This document shows positions 47,771-58,860 of a stretch of 60,000 nucleotides of DNA, one piece after another. Below the pieces are notes generated by a model. The model did not search any database. It was not told the DNA's origin and saw only the letters and a program-made list of their open reading frames with translations. The DNA is from Liolophura sinensis (Eukaryota; Mollusca; Polyplacophora; Chitonida; Chitonidae), in NCBI RefSeq assembly GCF_032854445.1, contig NC_088295.1, forward strand, positions 21,503,385 to 21,563,384, read 5' to 3'. The translations under genes and the position numbers were made by a program. How positions within the stretch are numbered: the first letter of the stretch is position 1; each line of letters starts with the position of its first letter.

Positions 47771-48741
47771 ATTAATGAACCAGGGAATGGCACCTAAGTT
47801 TATCATCATAACGTACGATTTGGTTGAATTTTATAAATTATTTTCCTAGGCTGCAAGTCATTACTTGTACAGAATCGGAGTTACGGCACAGTAGTGGTGG
47901 GAAACATCTACTGTAGACTTTGGCAGATGCCTATTACCTGGTTAATATGAGCACAATTTCCAGCTTTACCATTTCTAAATAAATCATTCATGCTCTTTCT
48001 TTAGTACTTGTTGGAAAGTTACAAGAATTATATGTGACATGTTCCTTGCTGAAATGATTAGAGTTAACTCTCGGGCATATTTTATTACGACCTCAATAAC
48101 TGAAAGATGATTTAGAGCCTATAATAATTCAACAAGGGACACAATATTGAATGAGATTTACCTCTGAGAGTTATTCCCCTTCCCCCTGCTCTATGTACCT
48201 GCTCGTTCCTCGATCTTCATATTGTTGATTATTGGCAAAGTGATAGATTAATCACTCCTGTTTAACATATTTAAGGTTCGAAGCGGAAGTGAAATGCAAT
48301 CACACGAGCTTCAAACAAATAAGGTTTTGTCATTTGGTCATTTGCATATGATGTTAACTGTATTACGAGCTTTCAAAAGATGCTTCTTCCACTATAGGCG
48401 TGGCAAACTGAAACAAACTGGCTAGTTAACCATGTTTTGTTTTATCACGAAAGAGGAAAACATTTGAGTTACAATAAATTAAATGATTTTTGATGAGGCC
48501 ATATTATTAAGAGAACAATTGTGTTTTGCTATGTACAGGGATGTTTTAGTTTTAATCTGTATGGCTAGTGTCGAACAACTCGTGAGTTAATTTTTACATT
48601 TCTTAAGATTAAGATAAGTTTATAGACAGTGATCCACAATTACTGACTACTTATACTTTGTATTGCTCACATCATCAAGTGTCTATATAAGTTAACACAA
48701 CCTTGCTTTTCTGTCCACATCTTCCCTCGCTGCTCACCTTT

Positions 48742-48875
48742 ATGTAGGAGGTACTATTTACACTTCTGTTGAGGTGTATATTTTGTGTGGAAGATACCAT
48801 TTTTACTTCTGTTGAGGTGTATATTTTGTGTGGAAGGTACCAGTTTTACTTCTGTTGAGGTGTATATTTTGTTGT
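48742..48875 (+). repeat. Triplicated 43-bp unit
   Basis: ACTTCTGTTGAGGTGTATAT starts at 48762, 48805 and 48848, with TTTTGTGTGGAAGGTACC between. The short frame across it is repeat-derived. Confidence 0.85.
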
Positions 48876-50749
48876 ATATAAAGGCTTGGTCGTCTGACCA
48901 AGAATACGAAGCCGACATTTTGGTACTGGCTATTCTATGTAATCTGTCTCTCTGGACAAATCCTGCTATTCCATGCGTTTGAGAGACTCTGCGAAACTAG
49001 AGTCCTGTATTTGTGGATTTCCTATACATAGTGCATGATTTCAAGTTTAGTTCAGTTTTTACAGTTATCAAGACATCAGGAAGAGGCAAGGTTCCATTAT
49101 TTCCTGGTTCTGAGGTGCGTTTGAATACCCGAGTGACGTGATTTCATGTATGTAATCTAGAACCTTGGCGCTTCTGTGTTAAAAGTCAGAAATATGTCAT
49201 TAATATAGTTTTTGTAATGTTAAGGTATAAATGGATACGCTTTTCTGTGGATGAACTTGTGATAAAACTGTTCATAAAAAGTCGGTTATAATAACGGGTT
49301 TAACTATATCCAAGGTTATGTTGGTCAGGTATATTTACCACTGAATCCATTTTCTGAAAGAGAAACTGTCCCTGACAATAATTTGGTAATGTTTGTCAGT
49401 TGGAAGGATGTTTGCTTAATGTTTGGATGGGTTGTAGTTTAGCTTTCTGACGAAGATAAAATCGGCCGAATATGTGTACCAGGCTTGTGTACTTTAGGTA
49501 AAAGCATAAAAGATGGATGTACGTGGTTCCACTGGTATGAGACCGGCATACAAAATTTGTCTCTGAAAGTAAAATTCTGTACAGTTTTTTTTTTGCGTAA
49601 AGTAGGCCTACTGCAGTATTATTTTCGGTTTTGTTCTGAGTTTAATCTGCTCCATTAGACGACTCTCTATACATTACTCGTGTAGTCATACGCAGTGCCA
49701 TTACATTTGTTAAGCGCAACCAGCACAACAAGTATGTCCTTATCATGACCCTTATGTGTTTTGACTTTTTTGAACACAAAATTGTTTCTTTTTAACCAGA
49801 AGAACGAATCGACAAGGTCGATATGGATATTAAGTCTTATATCGGTTCTTGTATCCTATATATTTTGAATCCTGCCGGATTTGCTGACTTTGAACATGGA
49901 GGTCATTTTATTTCCTTTGATGCCGGTGATGTGCTGTCTGTCTTAGAGTGTGCTACTTTTGTGAATATCTTTCATGTTGCCGTGGTCGAAATAAACTATA
50001 TCGGGAAGTTATATCGTGTTGCTCCAAACAGACTCCATCTTCAGGTGGCTATCAGAGAGAGCTCTTTAATGCAATCATGTATGCCAGTACACCTGGAACA
50101 TCCACAGGCTACATGTACCTCAAATGAATAAGTATTAGTCCCTCTACATTACCTGAAATCTCACTTTTGTTTTTAGACATTAACCTTAAAAAGTGTGAAA
50201 AACCAAGTAAATATGCAATTTCCTATGGAAGCTATTGTCAGATTTATGGATGGCGTGGGCCCACCATGTATGTTTTATTTATTTATTTTTGTTGTTGTCT
50301 CAACTGCAGAGTGTAGGGTCATCTGCACGAGGCTGTGTCCCTAATGAAGCTGAGAACATTGCTTGTGATATGTTAGTTACGTCACAAATCAGATCGATTC
50401 CCTGTTCCTCGAGGTCGTCCTTGCGCTTAAATCGAGCAGCGATGATATAAACTTTGAACACATGTGGCCATTGAGCATACATAATCTTCTTGGTGAGGAA
50501 GCTTTGTGGACCGTGATGCCCCTGGGCTTGTTACTGTCAATAATTCCACTCCGGTGACGTGATATATGTCAATCGACACATTATATGCAGGTTATTCATG
50601 TCATTCATGACGATTCTTCTTCTGTTTCTTCTTCCTGTTTAGTAAAAACTATTTTGGTTTGTGACAATATATTATCTTGGGAAAAATAATTGAAAGGAAA
50701 CATTCAACACTGTTAGATTATGACATGGAAGCACAAAGCATTTAGGAAG

Positions 50750-50940
50750 AACACTGGTATCCCACATAAATTTTAAAAAGTACTCCTTTTCATATTTGTG
50801 ATAATGCATAACCGAAATATAGAAGATCAAAGAAATTTCAAACAAATTCGTGCGTATTGAGAAAGTGGAATGCGGTGCCATCAGTTTTAACCAATCAGGC
50901 GTGAGCTATTTCTACAATTCGAGAATGCAGCTGATTCTGC
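50750..50940. repeat. Dispersed repeat fragment, third copy
   Basis: GGTATCCCACATAAATTTTA and CAATCAGGCGTGAGCTATTT resemble the copy at 23120-23306 in the same order. Confidence 0.35.
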
Positions 50941-53255
50941 TGATGTTACCAGAACCCTCTTTTGCCTTTTAGCCATATGAGCGTGGGAACAAATGGCGAT
51001 ACATCGTGCTTCCGGTTTCTCCAATATATCGTATGATTTCTCTAGGTTTGGACTTAAGCACACCATATGACTATGTGTATCGAATCGTATTACTACATAT
51101 TAGACGGTTCTGTTTACGTTTAGCAATACCAGCTTCAGGTTCCTGCAGAATTGCACTGGGCCTGTGTTGTGAAGGTTAACATCAGGCTGAGTTATTTATA
51201 ACAGACTGGTTTGTATGCTTGGCTGTATAAATACTGCACTATTCCTGTGGTATCCTCAACAGCCTATATCTATGACCTGCATCTGCTCTTCCAATCAAAG
51301 CTTTCTAAGCAATAAAGCATGCAGTGTCTTCATTCTGGAACGTACCTGTGTGTCTTTGGTTTCTGAAGTGGTAGATTTATTCGATAGTGCAATAATTTCA
51401 GAGAAATACTTTTTGTAGGCCTGTATAAAATCCACATGACAATTAATCCATTGAAATTTACAACTGAAAGGAAATGGCTAAAGCTCGGTGTATACACTAG
51501 GCTAACATTGAACTCATCTGAACCAGGTTGTTCCGCTTGTGTGTGCGAAATAACCAAGCTACTTATCTAGAGTTGTGCTCCAGTCATTTAATATGCATGT
51601 ATGCCTTTTAATCTTAAAGTCGTATGGTCATCAACGGCTTACGGCTGCAAGCATGTATAGTCTTTGCGCACCAAAATAGTTCTTACAGTCCTGTAAGCCC
51701 CTGCATATAGATAAAGTCAAGATATCGGCGAAAGCAAGTTTAGATATTAATATGTTCGCAGATATCTCGAAGACCAATGACTAAATCCTGAATTTCTACA
51801 ACTTGGGAAACGACCCATTGTCGTTATCATATGTTTGCCACACCTTGCCGGGATCTTTAATTGACAACTTAAGAACCCCTTTACGGTGACTTACAAAGAA
51901 AACAACTAAAATGAATTATCTCAAGAGAGAGATTTCTTTTTCTTTAATGAAGAATCACATTTCTGAATGGCATTAAGGCCCAAGTGCCTGATTCATGCAC
52001 ACCGTGTCATCAAATGTATCTGGGATTATCATAGAAAATCTCTGGTGTAAAAAAAACAAAGTGAACATTGCTTTTATATATTTGTATATGTAGAAACATG
52101 AATACATGTACAAAAATAATGTATTCAAGCAGTTTATGTGAAATCTAAGCAGCAGATTTGCTACACCAGCCACATTTATTGCAGACATAGAGTCGTTGTA
52201 CATGATGTATTTTGGGTTTCCGGTCCGATGTGGATTTAAAAATAGAGTTTTAATTTGCTGAAGCACACTAATCCACTCGGCGCTGGAGGCCCCCAATAAA
52301 TAAGTAAACTAGAACCCGCCGTTTCATTGTCCAAATTTTGGATATCAGAATGCTGAACTATTGCCGAGTGCATATACAGTATATAAAGCTTTAAAGGTGT
52401 GGAATGTCTCAGATCAGATGCTAAGAAATATCAAGACAGTGCTATTGAGGAGTGCACAACAGGGATGTGGATCATCGGATCAGATGGAGTATACATTTAG
52501 ATCACCAGGACAACAATTAATGAGTGTACAGTAAGGCGTTAGATGTGTCATAATAGATACAGTCTAAACTAGCATATAACGACAAATATTGCTCAAGTGC
52601 GCAGGAGCGTAGGTGTATTAAACTATGTCGTAAAGTAGACTCCAATATAGGCAAATATTGGCATTGTAAAGTTTAAGGTGGAATCCATCAGGGGGTGCAA
52701 ATAATCCCAGACACATAGGAAATAATATATATGTATTACAGCTTGCTAAGCATGGTAGCCTTAAGTATTGTAAATATTCGTACCTAACAGATCGATGAGT
52801 GCCCAGATCGGACATATCATACGGATATTTATTATATTATATTATATATTATTTAGAAAGTGTAATTCGCTGCAGACATTGTGGGCAAACTGTTCCACCA
52901 TGTACATTGTGGATGTGCAATACTCTACAGAGAAACACCGCGCTTTTGCAGTGAATTTATTCCTGCCTTTATCAAACTTCAAGACTTTAAGTTATCTATT
53001 ACTAATGAATATTATCAAAAGTGAAACATTTAGTGAGCACTACGCATCTCTGACAAGTTGCATCCAGAGTGAGACACAAACAAGAACAATTAAAGCACTT
53101 TGATCAGTCTGATTAGACAAAATAATCGGTGTGTCACATGATCCGTCAAAAGGGGTATCTTAATTCAGCTAGCCAGAATCTCAGTTGAATTCAAGCGTTA
53201 ATTATCTGGTGGACAATTTATATTCAATAAGCCCCGGTTTATCTGCTAGGTGACC

Positions 53256-53404
53256 AGGGGCCACTTTCATTAAACTTCGTAAGTTACATTTCTCGTAACA
53301 TTTTTCGTAAAAGACATTGCCTAGGTTATGGTGTCATAAGGCGACGTCATTTACGAGAAAAGTTTCGAAAAACTGATTTACGAAGTTTTGTGAAAGTAGC
53401 CCAT
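53256..53404. mobile_element. Foldback MITE
   Basis: Left GGGCCACTTTCATTAAACTT CGTAA and right TTACGAAGTTTTGTGAAAGT AGCCC are near reverse complements. The complementarity continues inward through TTTTTCGTAAA, giving one long imperfect hairpin of about 150 bases. Confidence 0.65.
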
Positions 53405-54330
53405 GTTTTCAAATTTCCTAGCTTTGTCTTTTACTACTGGACTATATGTCAACTGAAGACACTGGTTGATTGGAGCCGCCTTCAAAACAAATCATCGTCA
53501 TTATCACCAACTGAAGATCTAGACCTGATTGTCACCTTGTCACCTTGAGCCTCCATGTGCCTTAGCAGATGCGAATGTGCGTTCAGTGTCTTTGCCAAGT
53601 GTTCGTGTGTCACTCGTTCTCACCTGGCGTTAAGTCATCCGCTAACCGCTCAAGTGCTCAGCCTGGAAAGAGGAAACCTCATGACAAGCTCATTTATGCT
53701 TAACTTAATTACATTTGCTTATACCTGAACCGGCGCAGGAATCTTCTCACTTTTATGAAGTGGACCCCTAACCCACTGTTGCAGTTTGTATATGTAGAGT
53801 TTTCTCACTGGGATGCTGTTAGATTTGTCACGTTTATCACGGTGATAGAGGTTGGGATGGGTGAAATCCCGTTAGCATCTATAACACGTGCACACTGGTC
53901 TCGGTAATAAACCAGCGAAACGCGAGTTCCCCACCCGTCCACTTATCTGTGCGCTCACAGGCTGCAGCCAGAAAGCCCGCCGGCAGAAAAATTGCTGTGA
54001 TAGAGGAAGCCAGATTGGATGTTAATAGTGGGAATAAATAACGAAGGAGAGAGATATATTCAGTGTGTGTACTAACCCGTGGTATGACACAGACGCTACT
54101 CTTCCAGCAAACCGCTCAGCTGGATCTCATGTGAGAATGCCCAAGTTTCTATCCTCACCCCGCCCTCTGTCCGGCTTGGTATATGTTGATGTACATGTTT
54201 GGGCGATGGTAAAGCAAAGCATAGAGACCGAACTGCGTGCCCGCAGGAAATGTATTTAGCCTAAAGCTGACCAAGCGTTAGTCTGAAGCTGACGGCAGAC
54301 GTGTCGAAGCGATGGAGTTCATTCTCTGGT

Positions 54331-54337
54331 TATATAA
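54331..54337 (+). promoter_or_regulatory. Candidate TATA box for the PRKG1 beta-type promoter
   Basis: TATATAA in GGTTATATAAGCC, 490 bases upstream of the beta-type ATG, in a stretch of balanced base composition. A TTTTTCAG acceptor-like site at 54786-54793 could mean the 5' UTR is itself spliced. Placement is suggestive only. Confidence 0.3.
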
Positions 54338-54826
54338 GCCGTGTTAATGAATCCAACTTTGTAGACGCATAGGTCGGACTCTGGTGTCATGCTCCTCGAA
54401 CAAGCAACGGCAGCCTCGGTAATTGGTACGTAAGTTACGAGGAAAATGGAGACTTGATTTTTCATAAGGAATCCAAGAAAAGTAAAAGTCTGTTCTCTTG
54501 TTGAGAAGTTTCACCGACGGAAAGGAGTTCTTTCCCCTCTCGCCAGTAACACACTTGAGTGGTGCACGTAATGAACTGCAGGTTCTCACAGCAGTGCCTA
54601 TTAACACTGTGATTAAGCCTATGCTCAAACTGGCTACCAAACATTACAGCATTACCGGCATTTGTAGGCGTCGCTCTCTCTCTCTTTTCCTGTCGATTTA
54701 GAGATGTGGCGTTAGACACGCCTTTGTCCCTAAGAAGCTACTGCATGAACGAACTGCATCACAATCGAAAGAAGGATTGATCGGCTTTTTCAGGTGGATT
54801 CATTCGCTGTATTGGTCAGAAGAGCC

Positions 54827-55113
54827 ATGGGTACTTTGCGGGATCTTCAACTCGCACTGCAGGAGAAAATCGAGGAACTACGGCAAAGGGATGAACTCAT
54901 TGACGAGCTTGAGATGGAACTGGATGAAAAAGACACTCTCATTCAAAAACTTCAGAATGAGTTAGACAAATACCGATCTGTTCTCAAGCCAGTAACTGTT
55001 CACTCACAAAATCGGTTAAAGGAGCGGAGTAAACGTACGGCCATCTCGGCAGAACCAGCGGTGGCTTCCCAAGTGCTGGAGGTTTCCACCAAGTCGATAC
55101 CCAAATCACAAGC
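54827..55113 (+). CDS. PRKG1: PRKG1 alternative first coding exon, I-beta type
   Basis: Encodes the I-beta N-terminus: [18 protein letters not shown], then [18 protein letters not shown] and [18 protein letters not shown]. This is a continuous leucine zipper that differs from human PKG I-beta at only a handful of positions in the first 50 residues. It continues with a basic spacer and the autoinhibitory RTAISAEPA (human RQAISAEP). The start has G at -3 and G at +4. The exon has 95 codons plus two bases and ends at a GTAAGT donor, the same phase as the alpha-type exon, so each can join the same exon 2. In mammals the I-beta zipper binds IRAG/MRVI1 and TFII-I and gives lower cGMP sensitivity than I-alpha. 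A GTG-started in-frame extension upstream (from 54794) is not supported. Confidence 0.97.
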
Positions 55114-55235
55114 GTAAGTCATGCAGCTATGCCACGTGCATGTATCAAATTAGTAATGTGGTCTAACGGAAATTTCCTTTTCTATTCTGCAATACTTATT
55201 GAGTTCAATTTCACTTGATTGGGTCATTTATTTAT

Positions 55236-55285
55236 ACATGTGTTTGTTTGTTTTTTGGGGGTTTTTTTTGTTTTTTTTATTTTTT
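55236..55285 (+). repeat. T-rich low-complexity run
   Basis: Blocks of 6-8 T separated by G, shortly after the beta-type exon donor. No further signal seen. Confidence 0.7.
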
Positions 55286-55449
55286 GCTGATTTTCTTTTC
55301 ACAATAGTATTTCCTCGTGGAAAACGCCTTTTTTCAGTTATTATTCCATTTACTCTTCTATAACTGTGGAATGTGTTTTAAGGAGAACATATTCCTGCGC
55401 CATCATTTCCGCGTGACGAATGCAATGACGGATTTAAAACTTCGCGAAT

Positions 55450-55652
55450 GTTTCCGAAATAAATGTCACTTGCAGGGTACATGATGAAGAACATTTTTTT
55501 TCAAAACTCAGGTTGGTAGGAGAGAGACTGCTTCTAACAACGTTGGTGTTTGCGGTAAGGCGGAATTGACAGTATAGTTAACTGTTTATGTCTGGTACCA
55601 ACAGCTGTAGATGAAGACAATTTGACACATACGAATTCCATCTTAGTTATTA
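55450..55652 (+). repeat. Diverged direct duplication, copy 1
   Basis: Runs from TTTCCGAAATAAATG through GAGACTGCTTCTAACAACGT and AACAGCTGTAGATGAAGACA to CCATCTTAGTTAT. The same order recurs at 55712-55920. Confidence 0.8.
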
Positions 55653-55711
55653 ATTACTAAAAGTCACTATCCGTTTAGCGGATAGAAAGAAAGTGTAAAA
55701 AAATCGTGGCT

Positions 55712-55920
55712 GTTTCCGAAATAGACGCCATTTATAGTGTGCAGGATAGAAAACATTTTTTGAAAACTCAGGTGTTAAGCTATTGGTAGGATAGAGACTG
55801 CTTCTAGCAACGTTTGTGTTTGTCTTACTACGGAACGGGCCTTGGACTCTGAAGTAAATGTTTGGTACGAACAGCTGTAGATGAAAACCATTAGAGACAT
55901 ACATTTTCCATCTTAGTTAT
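55712..55920 (+). repeat. Diverged direct duplication, copy 2
   Basis: TTTCCGAAATAGACG, GAGACTGCTTCTAGCAACGT, AACAGCTGTAGATGAAAACC and CCATCTTAGTTAT repeat copy 1 about 265 bases downstream, with roughly 75-80% identity by eye. Confidence 0.8.
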
Positions 55921-57885
55921 ATATATAAGCAAATAACTGACCAGTTAATAGGCTACATTATCCCGGCTGAAGCCCCGAAGCCTTTGAATGTACTAGACGG
56001 GCTTTGGTCGTGGTCTGCAGGCTAGGTTGTAATACAGACATGTGGTTGAGTGTGTAAGAGTACATACTCACGTCTACCCTCTTGTTTTATATACTTTACC
56101 GTTTATTCTCTCATCTCCAGTCCGTTTTATCAAGAGAGTAATTCTATTAACATCACAGATGTTGAAGACAATTTCTCGAAAGCTTTCTTTAAATTCAGGC
56201 TGGTTTGATAAACACTGTTAATTCGAATACCGTGACGTTGTTAGATACAGTGTTTGGTAATTTGAAAGAGATATTTGAGACGGTAACGTATATGATATGG
56301 GTATACATCGCAACACGAGGACTACATGTGGACAAGTTACAACTCATAAAGTATACAAATACGCCCTGCTTGACAACATCACCTGCTCTATGTTCCTGCT
56401 AATTTATCAAGCCGCTCAGACAGTCCACGAAAGAAGATATCGGAGAATATACGCAGTCATATCTACTTCCTTTGGAAATTGATAAATCTGATCACCTGTG
56501 ACAGAAGCGACAGGTAATGAATAACTAACTCAATATCTTCGACCTTTCTAATGACGACAACGGTGAGTGAAGTATTCAGTAGAAAGCGGCAAGCCAGCGG
56601 TATTTTAAACGATTAACAAGGTTTTATATCTCTAGATCAACAATGTCGAACAAAACGCCACTTACATTCGCCCTGTGCTGTATTATCGACGGCTAATAGG
56701 AGTTGGGCGTAACAAGCGTTCGAGCTAAGTGTCCTAGTCACACCTAACCGGTCATTATTTGTTCGTAGAGCGATAACTACGGCACTGAAAGGCAGATATA
56801 ATGACGTCAGATCATCACTATTCTTATCCTCTTAACATTTCATGCATCCTGTCGCTGACCGACGGTGTTATAAAGCTGTAACTGGAGTATATAACCACAA
56901 GAAATGTATTCCCTAACCATTGTCATTTTACTGATGAATGTTTACTGTAGGATTTTACTGTAGGACTTGTATCGTGAGTGAGTTACTGACAGTAATTCAT
57001 GGACGCAAATTTTTTGGCTGTGTTTCTTATTCGCAACACATCATAAACCCACGTTGTAGTTGACGTAATACCACCATGACCACATGTCATTTTGTGAGCA
57101 GAATCAGTCTTGTAAGAGCATGTCAAACAGAGAAATTCGTAAGTGAATATCAAACATATGGCTAATATATAATCAATAACGTATTATTATCAAAACGAAA
57201 GTTTCGGTTTGAGTCAATGCACTTTGTTGTCAACTAAACCATATATCTGCACATGTTGAGGTTTGTTTATTAATTAAGTGATCGAGGTGAGCTTCTTTCC
57301 AGTGAAAAGAATAACTGAAAAATAAAGATCATGTAAACACCTTTACGTAATTGATGCTCATTTTGTAATCAGATTTGATTGGCAGTCATTATATTTTATA
57401 TTGCACAAGTGCACCCAGTAGAACACTGCACATTTGTGTTATGCTAAGGATTAGCTATTCAAGTAAGATCTTTTGCCATAAATGAGACGACATATGTGAA
57501 CAACAAATTGCTATTGTAGGGATTGTGTAGATATTGTAGTAGCATTAAATTGTATTTCAGCTCTCTCGGGGGTGGACACTGGACTCGCGAGTTAAAATCC
57601 CCAGTGCGCTTTTAGTGTCTCATAGCTTGATACCAGGACTGGAAATTATTGGTATATGGTGGACAATAATGGATGCAAAGCTCAAATGTCAAAGGCTTGG
57701 AATAATTGCAATTTACACTGGCTTTTCCGAAGAATTGGGCGGCTTATTTTGTGCCACTGGCGTTAGTGTTAGCGCTGGTGCAAGTACCTCGGTAACGTTT
57801 CATCAGTGGCTGAGTGATTTATCACTAGTACCCACAGTGAGTCTTTGGGAATCTCCAGCCTCGACCTCACTGGTTGTCTACAATG

Positions 57886-58053
57886 GTCGTATGTTTGTTG
57901 GAAGTCACTTGTCTTCCACCAGTGAGCGCTCACATGTTTGAGGTCCCTTGCCTTCCACGAATGAGCACTCGTATGTTTGTTGGAGCTCATTCGCCTTCCA
58001 CCAGTGAGCGCTCGTATGTTTACTGCAAGTCACTTGCCTTCCACCAATGAGCA
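57886..58053 (+). repeat. Minisatellite, four units of about 40-45 bp
   Basis: CGTATGTTTGTTGGAAGTCA and CTTCCACCAGTGAGCGCT recur four times with variants. It lies just upstream of a SINE tail (58120), and a related CTTCCACCAGT occurs at 58754. Confidence 0.75.
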
Positions 58054-58119
58054 CAATTTGACCCCAGTCAGTGGGTGAAACTCTTTGCGTCACATGTTAC
58101 AAAGGTACATTTACCGGTA

Positions 58120-58235
58120 CTAATTAAAGGGCGTGGCAACATTCATACCAAGCATTCCAGTTTCCTCCGTACATAAAACCGACCGCCGTAGTGTATTGAC
58201 TATGGCGTTAAACTCCAATCAAATTAATCTATAAA
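58120..58235 (+). mobile_element. SINE 3' portion
   Basis: GTTTCCTCCGTACATAAAAC, CGACCGCCGTAGTGTATTGA and GGCGTTAAACTCCAATCAAA follow the body and tail of the tRNA-derived SINE. The head is not adjacent. Confidence 0.55.
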
Positions 58236-58564
58236 TTCAAACTTGTTGTATTTCCATAACAAGGGACCGCATTTACGTCATTGTAAATCCAATGTGACTG
58301 CCCCAATTTCTGTACATAACCTTAAATAAACTCGAGAAAACTTCAGTGCCTTAAGGTAAACTTGTATTAATTTCCCATCAGTCTAAGCCATCTGTTGGGG
58401 CCACTCTGGTTATCTTAGTTGTGTTCATGTATTTTAGGCGTAACATTTTAATGCAAATCTTTGTCCTGTTAAACTATTTCTGTAACTTCCTCATTGCTCA
58501 GACTGAGACATTCAATTAAGAGTTAACTGACAAGAGAAAAGATTTGTGACTTAATACACGAAGT

Positions 58565-58860
58565 TGGGTACAGGACCTGGCTCACTCGTAAGATACTTGA
58601 CTCCAACCATGAGGCACACGAGGTGCGGGTTGAATCACAAACTTGTACAGAGAAACTGAAGATTCCCTTCGAGCTCAGTATGGGTATAGGACGGGGACAA
58701 TCGTCCGTGCTTATGGGGCGGTTTACAGTGTTGAGTTTGCTTAAAACCACTTCTCTTCCACCAGTACCACCAGCAGGCGTGCATCACCCCTGTGAAAGTT
58801 CGTCGGTAACCTGTCCAAGGTTTGTGGTTTAACTTGTGGTTAAATTTTGCGAAACAACCC
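58565..58860 (+). mobile_element. Possible tRNA-headed repeat
   Basis: ACCTGGCTCACTCGTAAG looks like an A box and GCGGGTTGAATCAC like a B box 45 bases later. The following CTCTTCCACCAGT motif is shared with the minisatellite at 57886. Family unknown. Confidence 0.4.

Larger units (their letters stand above)
33593..54826 (+). other. PRKG1 intron between the two alternative first exons
   Basis: About 21 kb between the alpha-type donor and the beta-type start codon. It doubles as the beta promoter region at its right end. It contains a 29-bp minisatellite (38351-38813), two SINE types (43066-43330 and 43927-44275), a triplicated 43-bp unit (48742-48875), a foldback element (53256-53404) and scattered repeat fragments. 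No conserved exon was recognised, although several frames of 60-100 codons occur by chance. Confidence 0.7.

Noticed and set aside
49823-50131. 102-codon plus-strand frame in the PRKG1 intron
   Set aside because: Complete ATG-to-stop frame, but no recognisable domain or motif and no neighbouring exon.
51973-52296. 107-codon minus-strand frame
   Set aside because: Starts in a SINE-like GGCCTCCAG stretch and ends in AT-rich sequence; probably repeat-derived.
54794-54826. In-frame N-terminal extension of the PRKG1 beta exon
   Set aside because: Begins at GTG, not ATG; vertebrate I-beta starts exactly at MGTLRDL, and an acceptor-like TTTTTCAG lies just before it.
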